From Xanthomonas bonasiae (GTDB lineage: Bacteria > Pseudomonadota > Gammaproteobacteria > Xanthomonadales > Xanthomonadaceae): a DNA stretch of 64,000 nucleotides. Under the pieces are notes generated by a model. That model did no database searches and had not been told where the DNA came from. It saw only the letters and a list, made by a program, of their open reading frames with translations. Numbering within the stretch: the first letter of the stretch is position 1; each line of letters begins with the position of its first letter. The DNA is taken from NCBI RefSeq assembly GCF_017163705.1, contig NZ_JAFIWB010000007.1:124001-188000 (forward strand), read 5' to 3'. The position numbers and the translations under genes were made by a program. This document shows positions 45,769 through 54,280 of the stretch, one piece after another.

Positions 45769-46692
45769 TCAGCCGACCTTGCCGCGCAGCCGCTCCAGCA
45801 CGCCGTCGAGCGTGTCCAGGTCGGTGTAGTGGATCACCAGCTTGCCCTTGCCGCCGCGGCCGTGGGCGATGGCGACCTTGGTGCCCAGCGATTCGGACAG
45901 CTCGGTCTCCAGCGAGGCGATATCGGCCTGCGGGGCGACGCGGCCGGGCTTGGCCTTGCGGTTGCTGGGCACCTTGCCGGCGGCGAACTGCTGCGCGCGG
46001 TGCTCGACCTCGCGCACCGACCAGCCCTGGTCGGCGGCGTCGGAGGCCAGGCGGCTGGCCAGGTCCGGCGACAGCGTCAGCAGCGCGCGCGCATGGCCCA
46101 TTTCCAGGCGCCCGGCCTCGAGCAGCGCGCGGATCGCCGGCGGCAGCTCCAGCAGGCGCAGCAGGTTGGACACCGAGGCGCGCGAGCGGCCCACCGCTTC
46201 GGCCGCCTCGGCGTGGGTCAGCGCGAATTCGTCGATCAGCCGCTGCAGCGCCTGCGCTTCCTCCAGCGGGTTGAGGTCCTCGCGCTGGATGTTCTCGATC
46301 AGCGCCATGGCGATGACGGTGCGGTCGTCGAGCTCGCGCACCACCACCGGCACTTCGCTCAGCCCGGCCAGCTGCGAGGCGCGCCAGCGGCGTTCGCCGG
46401 CGACGATCTCGAACTTGCCCGGCGCCAGTTCGCGCGCGACGATCGGCTGGATCACGCCCTGCGCCTTGATCGACTCGGCCAGCTCCTGCAGCTTGCCCTC
46501 GTCCATTTCCTGGCGCGGCTGGTACTTGCCCGGCTGCAGCTGCCCGACCGGCAACTGGCGCAGGCTCTCGCCGGGCTGCGCTGCGTCGTTGGGCGCCGGC
46601 GCGGCCGCGCCGCCCTTCGGTCCCAGCAGCGCTTCCAGGCCACGGCCCAGGCCGCGCTTCTTCGCTCCGAGGGCGGGGGGCTTGGCGGTCAT
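45769..46692 (-). CDS. parB: Chromosome-partitioning protein ParB (CTPase, parS-binding)
   Basis: This 307-residue protein has the N-terminal ParA-interaction tail (GAKKRGLGRGLEALLGP) and the CTP-binding/ParB_N domain (GERRWRASQLAGL and ALIENIQREDLNPLEEAQA). It then has the HTH (LTHAEAAEAVGRSRASVSNL) and a C-terminal dimer domain. It loads onto parS and spreads as a CTP-dependent clamp to organise the origin region. The start is coupled to the parA stop (TGATG). No obvious parS copy was seen in this window. Confidence 0.96.
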   Translation of the reverse strand: MTAKPPALGAKKRGLGRGLEALLGPKGGAAAPAPNDAAQPGESLRQLPVGQLQPGKYQPRQEMDEGKLQELAESIKAQGVIQPIVARELAPGKFEIVAGERRWRASQLAGLSEVPVVVRELDDRTVIAMALIENIQREDLNPLEEAQALQRLIDEFALTHAEAAEAVGRSRASVSNLLRLLELPPAIRALLEAGRLEMGHARALLTLSPDLASRLASDAADQGWSVREVEHRAQQFAAGKVPSNRKAKPGRVAPQADIASLETELSESLGTKVAIAHGRGGKGKLVIHYTDLDTLDGVLERLRGKVG

Positions 46693-47489
46693 CAGTAGGT
46701 CTCCATGGCCGGGGCGGGCCTGTTGCGTTCGTTACGACGGCGCACGATCTCGCCGGCCAGGCCCAGGTAAGCCACGCCGCCGCGCGAAGTGCGGTCGTAG
46801 CCGACGATGCTCTGGCCATGGCTGGGCGCCTCGGCCAGGCGCACGTTGCGCGGCACGATGGTGCGGAACACCTTGTCGCCGAAGTGGTTGGTCAGCTCCG
46901 CCGACACCGCGTTGGCCAGGTTGTTGCGCACGTCGAACATGGTGCGCAGCACGCCTTCGATCTCCAGCGTCGGATTGAGGTTGGCGCGCAGCGCTTCGAT
47001 GGTCTCCAGCAGCGCGGTCAGCCCTTCCAGCGCGTAGTACTCGCACTGCATCGGCACGATGATCGAGTCGGCGGCGGTCAGCGCGTTCAGGGTCAGCAGC
47101 GACAGCGCCGGCGGGCAGTCGATCAGGATGAAGTCGTACTCCTCGCGCAGCGGCGCCAGTGCGGTCTTCAGCCGCTGCTCGCGCGCCGGCTGGTCCATCA
47201 GCTGGATCTCGGCGGCGGTCAGGTCGATGTTGCCGGGCAGCAGGTCGAAGCCTTCCGGCGCGGTCACCCGGATCTGCGCGGCGCTGCTTTCGCCCAGCAG
47301 CACGTCGCAGGTGGACGCGGCCAGCTCGCGCTTGTCGATGCCGCTGCCCATCGTCGCGTTGCCCTGCGAATCCAGGTCCACCAGCAGCACGCGCTGCGGC
47401 TGGCGCGCGAGCGCCGCCGCCAGGTTGACCGCCGTGGTGGTCTTGCCGACGCCGCCTTTCTGGTTGGCGATGGCGATGATGCGGGCCAT
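46692..47489 (-). CDS. parA: Chromosome-partitioning ATPase ParA (Soj)
   Basis: This 265-residue protein starts MARIIAIANQKGGVGKTTTA with the deviant Walker A motif and contains LIDCPPALSLLTLNAL. It is the nucleoid-binding ATPase that moves ParB-bound origins. The start at 47489 fits the family; a longer reading was rejected. Order rsmG-parA-parB is typical near the origin of replication, so this part of the window may be close to oriC. Confidence 0.97.
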   Translation of the reverse strand: MARIIAIANQKGGVGKTTTAVNLAAALARQPQRVLLVDLDSQGNATMGSGIDKRELAASTCDVLLGESSAAQIRVTAPEGFDLLPGNIDLTAAEIQLMDQPAREQRLKTALAPLREEYDFILIDCPPALSLLTLNALTAADSIIVPMQCEYYALEGLTALLETIEALRANLNPTLEIEGVLRTMFDVRNNLANAVSAELTNHFGDKVFRTIVPRNVRLAEAPSHGQSIVGYDRTSRGGVAYLGLAGEIVRRRNERNRPAPAMETY

Positions 47490-47586
47490 GCGGGAGCCTC
47501 GTCGGCGATGGGTGGGACCGGGCATTATGCGGGCACACCCCCCCGGGGCGGAAATCGGCGTCGGCGCGCCGGCCCCGCCCGGCGGC

Positions 47587-48228
47587 TCAGCCGCGCTCGA
47601 CCACCACCAGGTGGCGGTCCGCGCCCAGCCCCGGCACCTGCAGCGGGTGCACCGCCTGCGCCACCCAGCCCGGTGGCAGCGCGGCGATCTCCTCGTCCGG
47701 GCGCACGCCCTTCATCGCCAGCAGCCGCCCGCCCGGGCGCAGCAAATGGCCGCCGACGGCGACGATGCCGGCCAGCGTGTCCAGCGCGCGCGCGGTCAGG
47801 AAATCGTAGGCGCCGGGTTCGTCCACGGCCTCGGCGCGCGACTCGGCCACGCGCGCGTTGTCCAGGCGCAGCTGGCGCACCGCCTCGCGCAGGAACCGCG
47901 CCTTCTTGCCGTTGCTCTCGACCAGGGTCACCTGCAGCTGCGGCCGCGCGATCGCCAGCGGGATGCCGGGCAGCCCCGGGCCGGTGCCCAGGTCGGCCAG
48001 CGTGCCTGCTTCCACGAACGGCTGCATCGCCAGCGAATCGAGCAGGTGGCGGGTCACCATCTCGTGCGGATCGCGGACCGCGGTGAGGTTGTAGGTGCGG
48101 TTCCAGCGCGCCAGCAGCGCCAGGTAGGCCAGCAGCGGCGGCGCCAGCGCGGCGGCGTCCAGGCCTTGCGCGCGCAGGCCCTGGTCGAGCGCGGCGCGGA
48201 CGGAGTCGGGAAGAGAGGCGTCGTTCAT
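47587..48228 (-). CDS. rsmG: 16S rRNA (guanine-527-N7) methyltransferase RsmG
   Basis: This 213-residue Rossmann methyltransferase has the SAM-binding motif [15 protein letters not shown] and the GidB features [20 protein letters not shown] and [14 protein letters not shown]. It methylates G527 of 16S rRNA; its loss gives low-level streptomycin resistance. It precedes parA by 97 bases in the same direction. The usual neighbour mnmG is not in the window. Confidence 0.95.
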   Translation of the reverse strand: MNDASLPDSVRAALDQGLRAQGLDAAALAPPLLAYLALLARWNRTYNLTAVRDPHEMVTRHLLDSLAMQPFVEAGTLADLGTGPGLPGIPLAIARPQLQVTLVESNGKKARFLREAVRQLRLDNARVAESRAEAVDEPGAYDFLTARALDTLAGIVAVGGHLLRPGGRLLAMKGVRPDEEIAALPPGWVAQAVHPLQVPGLGADRHLVVVERG

Positions 48229-48327
48229 CGCCCGATTATCGCAGGTGCCGCCACCGTCACCGCCATGTAGCCGACATCGTCGCGGCCTATGCTGCGCAGC
48301 GGTTCATTGCAGTCGTGGTGCAGCGGC

Positions 48328-49938
48328 ATGTCGGATCTCCAGAAAACCCCATCGGCCAACACCGGTGCCCCACCCGATCATGGCCGGCGCCGGGTCCTGG
48401 CCGGGCTGGGCCTGCTCGTCGCCACGCCGCTGCTGAGCCCGTTCGCGCGGGCGCGCGGGTTCGACGATCCGTTCACCCTGGGCGTGGCCGCCGGCGATCC
48501 GCTGGCCGACGGCATGGTGCTGTGGACCCGGCTCGCGCCGCAGCCGCTGGCGGCCGACGGCCTGGGCGGCCTGCGCGAGGCGGTACCGGTGCGCTGGAGC
48601 GTGGCCACCGACCCGGGCATGGCGCAGGTGGTGCAGCGCGGCGTGGCGACGGCGCATCCGCGCTGGGGCCACTCGGTGCACGTGGAAGTGAGCGGACTGC
48701 AGCCGGGCCGGCCGTACTGGTACCGGTTCGAAGCGCTGGGCGCGCAGAGTCCGCTGGGCTGCGCACGCACCGCCCCGGCGCCGGGCAGCCTGGCCGAGGC
48801 GCGCTTCGGCTTCGTCTCCTGCTCGCACTGGGAACAGGGCTATTTCAGCGCCTACCGGCACCTGGCCGCCGAGCAGCCGGACGTGGTGTTCTTCCTCGGC
48901 GATTACATCTACGAGTACAGCATCAAGGGCGAGGCCGCCGCGCAGGTCGTGCGCCCGCACGGCAGTGGCGACTGCCTGGATCTGGCCGGCTACCGCAACC
49001 GCTATGCGCTGTACCGCACCGACCCGGACCTGCAGGCGCTGCACGCCACGGCCGCCTGCGTGGCGACCTGGGACGACCACGAGGTGCAGAACGACTACGC
49101 CAACCGCTGGTCGCAGGATCCGAAGATCCCCACCGCGCAGTTCCTGCGCCGCCGCGCCGCCGCCTACCAGGCGATGTACGAGCACTTCCCGCTGCGCGCG
49201 CAACACCGCCCGCGCGGCGCGAACATGCGCCTGTATCGCGCGCTGGACTATGGCGCGCTGGCGCGCTTCTTCGTGCTCGACGGCCGCCAGTACCGCAACG
49301 AGCAGCCGTGCATCCTGCCCAACGGCTGGCGCGGCGGGCATGTCTCAGCGGCCGACTGCACCGACATCGACGACCCGTCGCGCAGCATGCTCGGCGCGGC
49401 GCAGGAACGCTGGCTGCACGCCGGCTTCGCCCGCTCGAGCGCGCGCTGGAACGTGATCGCACAGGATCTGCTGGTCGCGCCGCTCGTGCAGCGCGATCCC
49501 AAGGACGGCCACCTCGGCCACTGGACCGACGGCTGGGACGGCTATCCGGCCACACGCGAGCGCATGCTGCGCGCGATCGCCGACAGCAAGCTGCGCAACC
49601 CAGTGTTCTGGGGCGGCGACATCCATTCCTACTGGGTCACCGACCTGAAGGCCGATGCCGCCGATCCGCAATCGCAGACCCTGGCCACCGAATTCGTCGG
49701 CACCTCGGTGACCTCCAACGGCCCGCCGTCGGAGGCGATCGTGCAGATGCTGCCGAACAACCCGCACGTGCGCTATTTCGAGGGCCGCCAGCGCGGCTAC
49801 GTGTCGGTGTCGCTGAGCCAGGCGCGGATGGAGACCCGGCTGCAGGCCATTTCCGAGCGCAGCGACCGCCTGGCCACGGTGTCCACGCTGAAGCGCTTCG
49901 TGGTCGAGGACGGCCGCGCCGGCGCGGTGGAGGCGTGA
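48328..49938 (+). CDS. phoD: Tat-exported alkaline phosphatase/phosphodiesterase, PhoD type
   Basis: This 536-residue protein has a twin-arginine signal (RRR at residues 20-22 followed by VLAGLGLLVATPLL). The PhoD metal-site blocks are GDYIYEYS, WDDHEVQNDY and FWGGDIHSYW. PhoD enzymes hold an Fe3+/Ca2+ cluster and release phosphate from mono- and diesters in the periplasm or outside. The ATG at 48328 is the sensible start because it places the signal at the terminus; an upstream in-frame ATG at 48289 is less likely. No Pho box could be confirmed. Confidence 0.93.
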   Translation: MSDLQKTPSANTGAPPDHGRRRVLAGLGLLVATPLLSPFARARGFDDPFTLGVAAGDPLADGMVLWTRLAPQPLAADGLGGLREAVPVRWSVATDPGMAQVVQRGVATAHPRWGHSVHVEVSGLQPGRPYWYRFEALGAQSPLGCARTAPAPGSLAEARFGFVSCSHWEQGYFSAYRHLAAEQPDVVFFLGDYIYEYSIKGEAAAQVVRPHGSGDCLDLAGYRNRYALYRTDPDLQALHATAACVATWDDHEVQNDYANRWSQDPKIPTAQFLRRRAAAYQAMYEHFPLRAQHRPRGANMRLYRALDYGALARFFVLDGRQYRNEQPCILPNGWRGGHVSAADCTDIDDPSRSMLGAAQERWLHAGFARSSARWNVIAQDLLVAPLVQRDPKDGHLGHWTDGWDGYPATRERMLRAIADSKLRNPVFWGGDIHSYWVTDLKADAADPQSQTLATEFVGTSVTSNGPPSEAIVQMLPNNPHVRYFEGRQRGYVSVSLSQARMETRLQAISERSDRLATVSTLKRFVVEDGRAGAVEA

Positions 49939-49977
49939 ACCGCGGCGGCGGACGCACCCGCCTCGCTGCCGCTTCCT

Positions 49978-50051
49978 TGTAGGAGCGGCTTCAGCCGCGA
50001 CAGGCACTCCCTGCACCCGTGCTGCCTGTCGCGGCTGAAGCCGCTCCTACA
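49978..50051. repeat. REP pair forming a hairpin between phoD and the PPTase gene
   Basis: Two 24-base REP copies (49978-50001 and 50028-50051) form a perfect inverted pair with a 26-base spacer. The pair lies between two convergent 3' ends. Confidence 0.9.
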
Positions 50052-50066
50052 GGGGCCGGGCGGCGC

Positions 50067-50729
50067 CTACGCCGACGCGAGCGGATACCAGGCCAGCGCG
50101 GCGCGATAGCCCGGCACCGGCACCCACTCGTGCACCCGCCAGCGCGCGGCCTCACCCAGCGCCGGGTCGCACCAGGCCAGTTGCAGCACGCCTGCGCCGT
50201 CTTCGGCGAAGCGCAGCCGGTGCAGCCCGAACGACAGCCCGTGCCCGTGCGCCTTCAGCAACGCTTCCTTGGCGCACCACAGTCGGAAGAACCATGCCTC
50301 GCGCGCCGGCTCGGCCAGCGCCTGCAACGCCGCGACCTCGTCGGGATGGAAGAAACGCTGCGCCAACTCCAGCAACCGCGGCCGCGCGCGCTGGTGTTCG
50401 ATGTCCACGCCTAGCCGCGTATGCGCGCCGATTGCCACCAGCAGATAGTCGCCACTGTGGCTCCAGCCGGTGCCGACATGCGCCAACGGCGCATGCAGCC
50501 ATGGCCGGCCGCGTTCGTCGCGGCGCAGCGGCAGTTGCGCCTCCGGCGTGGCCAGCTCGACGGACAGCAGCCGCCGCGCCTGCGCCTCGCCGGGCGTGCG
50601 CGGCGGATGCGTGCGCAGCCACAGCGCCACCGGACCGAACCGCCAATCGGGGGGATCCGGGCGCAACGGCGCTTCGGCAGGCTCGCTCACGCGACGCCCA
50701 CATAGCACAATGGCCGCTGCGCCAGCCAT
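50067..50729 (-). CDS. 4'-phosphopantetheinyl transferase, Sfp family
   Basis: This 220-residue protein has the Sfp signatures: GVDIEHQ (residues 107-113, metal and CoA binding), WCAKEALLKAHG (151-162) and WSHSGDYLLVAIG. It moves phosphopantetheine from CoA to carrier proteins. Sfp-type enzymes usually serve NRPS/PKS assembly lines or aryl-polyene pigment synthesis (xanthomonadin in this genus); none of these lies in the window. The ATG at 50729 was chosen for a family-like N-terminus; 50783 is an alternative. Confidence 0.9.
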   Translation of the reverse strand: MAGAAAIVLCGRRVSEPAEAPLRPDPPDWRFGPVALWLRTHPPRTPGEAQARRLLSVELATPEAQLPLRRDERGRPWLHAPLAHVGTGWSHSGDYLLVAIGAHTRLGVDIEHQRARPRLLELAQRFFHPDEVAALQALAEPAREAWFFRLWCAKEALLKAHGHGLSFGLHRLRFAEDGAGVLQLAWCDPALGEAARWRVHEWVPVPGYRAALAWYPLASA

Positions 50730-50819
50730 GCCTGGGTACACGGGCGCTTCACGGCAGCGCTCCTTAAATGGCGCACGCCACACCGCTCCCGGTGCGGGCA
50801 GAACCGAGGAGTCTTACCC

Positions 50820-51071
50820 ATGGGCATCATCATCTGGTTGATCGTCGGCGGCATCGTGGGCTGGCTGGCCAGCATCATCATGCGCCGTGACGCACAGCAG
50901 GGCATCATCCTGAATATCGTCGTCGGCATCGTCGGCGCGTTGATCGCCGGCTGGTTGTTCGGCGGCGGCATCAACCAGGCGATCACGCTGTGGACGTTCC
51001 TGTACTCGTTGATCGGCGCGGTGATCCTGCTGGCCATCGTCAACCTGTTCACCCGCGGCCGCGCGCGCTAA
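50820..51071 (+). CDS. GlsB/YeaQ/YmgE-family small membrane protein
   Basis: This 83-residue protein has three hydrophobic segments (MGIIIWLIVGGIVGWLASII, ILNIVVGIVGALIAGWLFGG and the C-terminal VILLAIVNL). It carries the Gly-rich pattern of the transglycosylase-associated family. Members are often stress induced; no enzymatic residue is known. It starts 90 bases from the divergent PPTase gene and is followed by a strong terminator. Confidence 0.92.
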   Translation: MGIIIWLIVGGIVGWLASIIMRRDAQQGIILNIVVGIVGALIAGWLFGGGINQAITLWTFLYSLIGAVILLAIVNLFTRGRAR

Positions 51072-51093
51072 GCGCAAACGCCCCCGCAGGTGT

Positions 51094-51121
51094 GTGCAAA
51101 CGCCCGGTCCGCCGGGCGTTT
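51094..51121. terminator. Rho-independent terminator, probably bidirectional
   Basis: GCAAACGCCCGG (51094-51105), loop TCCG and its exact complement (51110-51121) form a 12-bp stem followed by TTTT. It ends the GlsB-type gene and, with AAAC at its base, can also end the convergent GFA gene. Confidence 0.85.
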
Positions 51122-51137
51122 GCTTTTGCGGCGCCGC

Positions 51138-51569
51138 TCACCGGGCGACGCGGTCGGCGGGATGATGCACGCCGTCGCTGACCGGCACCGCGATGGCCAG
51201 CGCATACGGATCCACGCCGTCCAGGCAGCCGACGTTGTAGCCGTATTCGCTGGGATCGGAGCGGCGCTGATGATGCGTGTAGATCCCGCACACGCCGCAG
51301 AAATAATGTTGCGCGGTATGGGTGTTGAAGCGGTACAGGCGCAGCGCGTCGGCCCCCTCGCGCACGTGCAGCGCGGCCAGCGGCACCGAGGCGACGATCG
51401 CGCCGCGGCGGCGGCACAGCGAACAGTTGCAGCGGCGCGGATCGACGATGCCGTGCGGCAGTTCCAGGTCGATCTGCACCGCGCCGCAGTGGCAGCTGAG
51501 CCGGTGCAGCGGCGCGATCGCGGTGTCGCCGACCTTGTCGATCCAGCGGCGCGGATGACGTTCGTTCAC
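51138..51569 (-). CDS. GFA (glutathione-dependent formaldehyde-activating enzyme-like) family protein
   Basis: This 143-residue zinc-binding protein has the Cys set SCHCGAVQ, CNCSLCRRR and CGVCGIY, the zinc ligands of the GFA fold. Most such proteins are not true GFA enzymes and their substrates are unknown. Translation begins at a GTG (51569) that overlaps the xthA stop as GTGA, so it is coupled to exonuclease III. No ATG is available near the start. Confidence 0.88.
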   Translation of the reverse strand: MNERHPRRWIDKVGDTAIAPLHRLSCHCGAVQIDLELPHGIVDPRRCNCSLCRRRGAIVASVPLAALHVREGADALRLYRFNTHTAQHYFCGVCGIYTHHQRRSDPSEYGYNVGCLDGVDPYALAIAVPVSDGVHHPADRVAR

Positions 51570-52345
51570 GCGCCGCCCTCCCCCAGTTCGATCCAGGCCG
51601 GCGCGTGGTCGCTGGGGCGGTCCCAGGTCCGCGGTTCGCGGTCGATGCCGGCCGCGCGCGTCTGCGCCTTCAGCGCGTCGGAGACCAGGGTCAGGTCGAT
51701 GCGCAGGCCGAGGTCGCGGCGGAAGCCGGCCTGGCGGTAATCCCACCAGCTGAAGATGCCGCCGTCGTCGTGGTGCAGGCGGAAGCCGTCGTGCAGGCCC
51801 AGCGCCTGCAGCTTGTGCAGCGCGCCGCGCTCGGCGGTGGAGGTGAGGATGTGGTTGTCGCTCCACACGAGCGGATCGTGCACGTCGCGCGCGTCCGGGG
51901 CGATGTTGAAATCGCCCAGCACCACCATGCGCGGGTGGCGCTGCAGTTCGGCGGCGAGCCAGTCGTGCACCGCCTCGAGCCAGCGCAGCTTGTAGGCGTA
52001 CTTGTCGGTGCCCACGTCCTGGCCGTTGACCACGTACAGGTTGACGATGCGCAGGTCGCCGACGGTGGCGGCGATGACCCGCTTCTGCTCGTCGTCCAGG
52101 CCGGGCACACCGATCTGCACGTCGCTGGCCGGCGTGCGCGACAGGATCGCCACGCCGTTGTAGGTCTTCTGCCCGGCGAACACGCTGCGGTAGCCGGCCG
52201 CGGCCAGCGCCGCGTCCGGGAACTTGTGGTCTTCCAGCTTGGTTTCCTGGATGCCGACCACGTCCGGCGCGAACGCCTCCAGCCACTGTTGCAGGTGCGG
52301 CAGGCGCACGTTGAGCGAGTTGACGTTCCAGGAGGCGATCTTCAA
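51566..52345 (-). CDS. xthA: Exodeoxyribonuclease III
   Basis: This 259-residue protein has the full EEP-nuclease set: KIASWNVNSLNVRLPHL, GIQETKLED, VVLGDFNIAPDARDVHD and a final PSDHAPAWIELG. It is the main AP endonuclease and 3' repair exonuclease. No ATG fits: the conserved start LKIASWN is preceded in frame by TTG (52345) and before it ATT. The TTG is used here. It lacks a good ribosome-binding site, so output may be low. GFA is coupled downstream. Confidence 0.94.
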   Translation of the reverse strand: MKIASWNVNSLNVRLPHLQQWLEAFAPDVVGIQETKLEDHKFPDAALAAAGYRSVFAGQKTYNGVAILSRTPASDVQIGVPGLDDEQKRVIAATVGDLRIVNLYVVNGQDVGTDKYAYKLRWLEAVHDWLAAELQRHPRMVVLGDFNIAPDARDVHDPLVWSDNHILTSTAERGALHKLQALGLHDGFRLHHDDGGIFSWWDYRQAGFRRDLGLRIDLTLVSDALKAQTRAAGIDREPRTWDRPSDHAPAWIELGEGGA

Positions 52346-52433
52346 GGGGAGAATCCATGTCGGGGCAGCCGGCCGGTATTCTGACCGCTGCCCGCCGCGA
52401 CGGCCAATCCGGCGCGGCCGCGGCGGCGTCCGC

Positions 52434-53306
52434 TCAGCGGCGCGCGCAGCACTGCGCGTACAGGTCCGGGGCCAGGGCCAGCGCCTGCTGCCGCTGCGCC
52501 GGGTCCAGCGCGTCGAGCAGTTCCTCGCCGCCCAGCAGCCGTTCCGACGGTGGGAACGGCTGTCCCGGCGCCTGCCGCGCCGCCAGCCGCCAAGCCGCCG
52601 CATAGGCCGGATCGGCGATGGCCGGGATCGGCGACTCCAACACCTGCGCCAGTTCCTCGATCGAGGGCCGGTCGCCGCGCAGCGCCAGCGTTTCCAGCTC
52701 GGCGACGACGGCCTCGGCCTCGCGCACGTCGGCCGCCGACAGCGCAATCCGTTCGCCGGGCCGCTGGCCGGCGCCGGCGCGGTCGAGCAGGCTGCGGATG
52801 CGCCGCGCCAGCAAGCTGCGCTGCGCATCCGCGTCGCCCTGCGCGGCGGCGCTGCGCAGGATCGTGTCGATCTGCGCGTACTGCGCACGGCCGATGCCGG
52901 CGCAGGCGTCGCGGCGCTGGCGTTCGGCGTCGCGTTGCGCCGCGGCCGCCGCGCGGTCCATCTCGTCGATCCCGGGCGGCAACACCGCGCTGGGCGGCGG
53001 CGCCTGCGCGCGCTGCCGGCACGCGTCGTACTGCATGGCGATGGCGTACATGCGCTGCGCGTCCACGCCCGCGGTCCAGGCCGAAGGCGGCGTGGCCGTT
53101 GCCGCGACGGCGGCCCGCGGCGCCTCCGGCAGCGCTCGCGTCATCGCAGCTTCCGTGCGCGACCGCGCGGCGCCGGTGCTTGCGGCCGGCGCCTGCGGCC
53201 GCAGCAGCGCGATCGCCAGTGCCGCGCACGACAACGCCGCTGCGGCAACCAGCGGGCGACCACGCAACCCAGCTGTCGACGGAGGCGTGCGTGCGCGCGT
53301 GTCCAT
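52434..53306 (-). CDS. Membrane-anchored protein of unknown function, downstream of the PPIase gene
   Basis: This 290-residue protein has a single N-terminal membrane segment (LVAAAALSCAALAIALL) and an Ala/Arg/Gln-rich, helical periplasmic part (for example ADAQRSLLARRIRSLLDRAG). I do not recognise a family. It starts 6 bases after the PPIase stop, so the two are translated together. The helical, charged body could act as a scaffold or anchor for the PPIase or its client. No catalytic motif was seen. Confidence 0.7.
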   Translation of the reverse strand: MDTRARTPPSTAGLRGRPLVAAAALSCAALAIALLRPQAPAASTGAARSRTEAAMTRALPEAPRAAVAATATPPSAWTAGVDAQRMYAIAMQYDACRQRAQAPPPSAVLPPGIDEMDRAAAAAQRDAERQRRDACAGIGRAQYAQIDTILRSAAAQGDADAQRSLLARRIRSLLDRAGAGQRPGERIALSAADVREAEAVVAELETLALRGDRPSIEELAQVLESPIPAIADPAYAAAWRLAARQAPGQPFPPSERLLGGEELLDALDPAQRQQALALAPDLYAQCCARR

Positions 53307-53312
53307 GCCGGC

Positions 53313-54188
53313 TCAGTGGGCCGTGGCGGCATACGCCGCACGGTCGAAGCTCAGCGGATGGGCCTGGCGCAATTGCTGCAGCGCCTGCGCCGCCGCCTGT
53401 TCACGCAGCTGCACCTCGATCTGCCCGCGCACCGCATCGAAGCGCGCCTCGGTCTTGGCGTCCAGCCGGATCAGGTGATAGCCGTCGGGGCCACGCACCG
53501 GCGCCGATACCTGGTTCACCGCCAGCCGCTGCACCGGGGCGACGAACGGGTCGGCCAGGTAGCGGCCGAACGTCGATGAAAGCCGGCCGCCGTCCATCGC
53601 GGTACTGCCGTCGTCGGACTCGCGCGCCGCCAGCGCGGCGAAGTCGGTGCCGGCGTCGAGTTGCCGCCTGAGCGCGTCGGCCCGCTGCAGCGCCTGCGCC
53701 TCGGACAGGTCGTGACCGCGGCGCGCGTCGGATTGCGGATGCAAGGCCACGAAGATGTGGCTCAGCTGGTATTCGTCGTAGTCGCCGGGATGGGCCTCGA
53801 ACTGTTGCTGCAGCTGCGCCGCGTCGATGCGTGCGCTGCTGGCCAGCGCGGCCATCGCCGATTCGGCCAGGATCGCGTCGGCGGCCTGGCGCAGGCGCGC
53901 GGCGACCACCGGATCGCGTTCGAGATGGTGCTGCCTGGCCTGCTCGAGCAGGATCACGCGGTCGGCGAACCGGCGCACGGCCTGCGGATCGTCGATGCCG
54001 GCAGTGGTCGGCGCGCCGTTGCCGGCCAGCGCACGGTATTCGCTGGCGGTGAAGCGCGAGGCACCGACACGCAGCACCACCGGATCGGCGCCGGGGCGAT
54101 CGGCAGCGGCGGCGGACGCGGCAGCAAGATGACAGGCCGCAAGCAGGCAGGCGACGGCGGCGCCGCGCTTGGCGAGGGAAAGGGACAT
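53313..54188 (-). CDS. Periplasmic parvulin-type peptidyl-prolyl isomerase (PpiC/SurA-like)
   Basis: This 291-residue protein has a signal peptide (AAVACLLAACHLAAASAAAA), a helical N-terminal chaperone-like part and one parvulin domain (about 140-255). The domain carries YQLSHIFVALHPQ and later VNQVSAPVRGPDGYHLIRLD. It would help fold exported proteins. Single-domain forms of this type (EpsD-like) often serve one secretion cluster rather than general outer-membrane assembly. Flanked by GDPD upstream (92-base gap) and the unknown anchored protein downstream (6 bases). Confidence 0.88.
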   Translation of the reverse strand: MSLSLAKRGAAVACLLAACHLAAASAAAADRPGADPVVLRVGASRFTASEYRALAGNGAPTTAGIDDPQAVRRFADRVILLEQARQHHLERDPVVAARLRQAADAILAESAMAALASSARIDAAQLQQQFEAHPGDYDEYQLSHIFVALHPQSDARRGHDLSEAQALQRADALRRQLDAGTDFAALAARESDDGSTAMDGGRLSSTFGRYLADPFVAPVQRLAVNQVSAPVRGPDGYHLIRLDAKTEARFDAVRGQIEVQLREQAAAQALQQLRQAHPLSFDRAAYAATAH

Positions 54189-54280
54189 GGTCGGTTCCTG
54201 GAATGGCGTAGCGGACGGCGCGGGCGCGCCGTCTTCGGAAACGGCCGGCCCGTCCGGGCCGGCCGGTCGAACACAACGGC

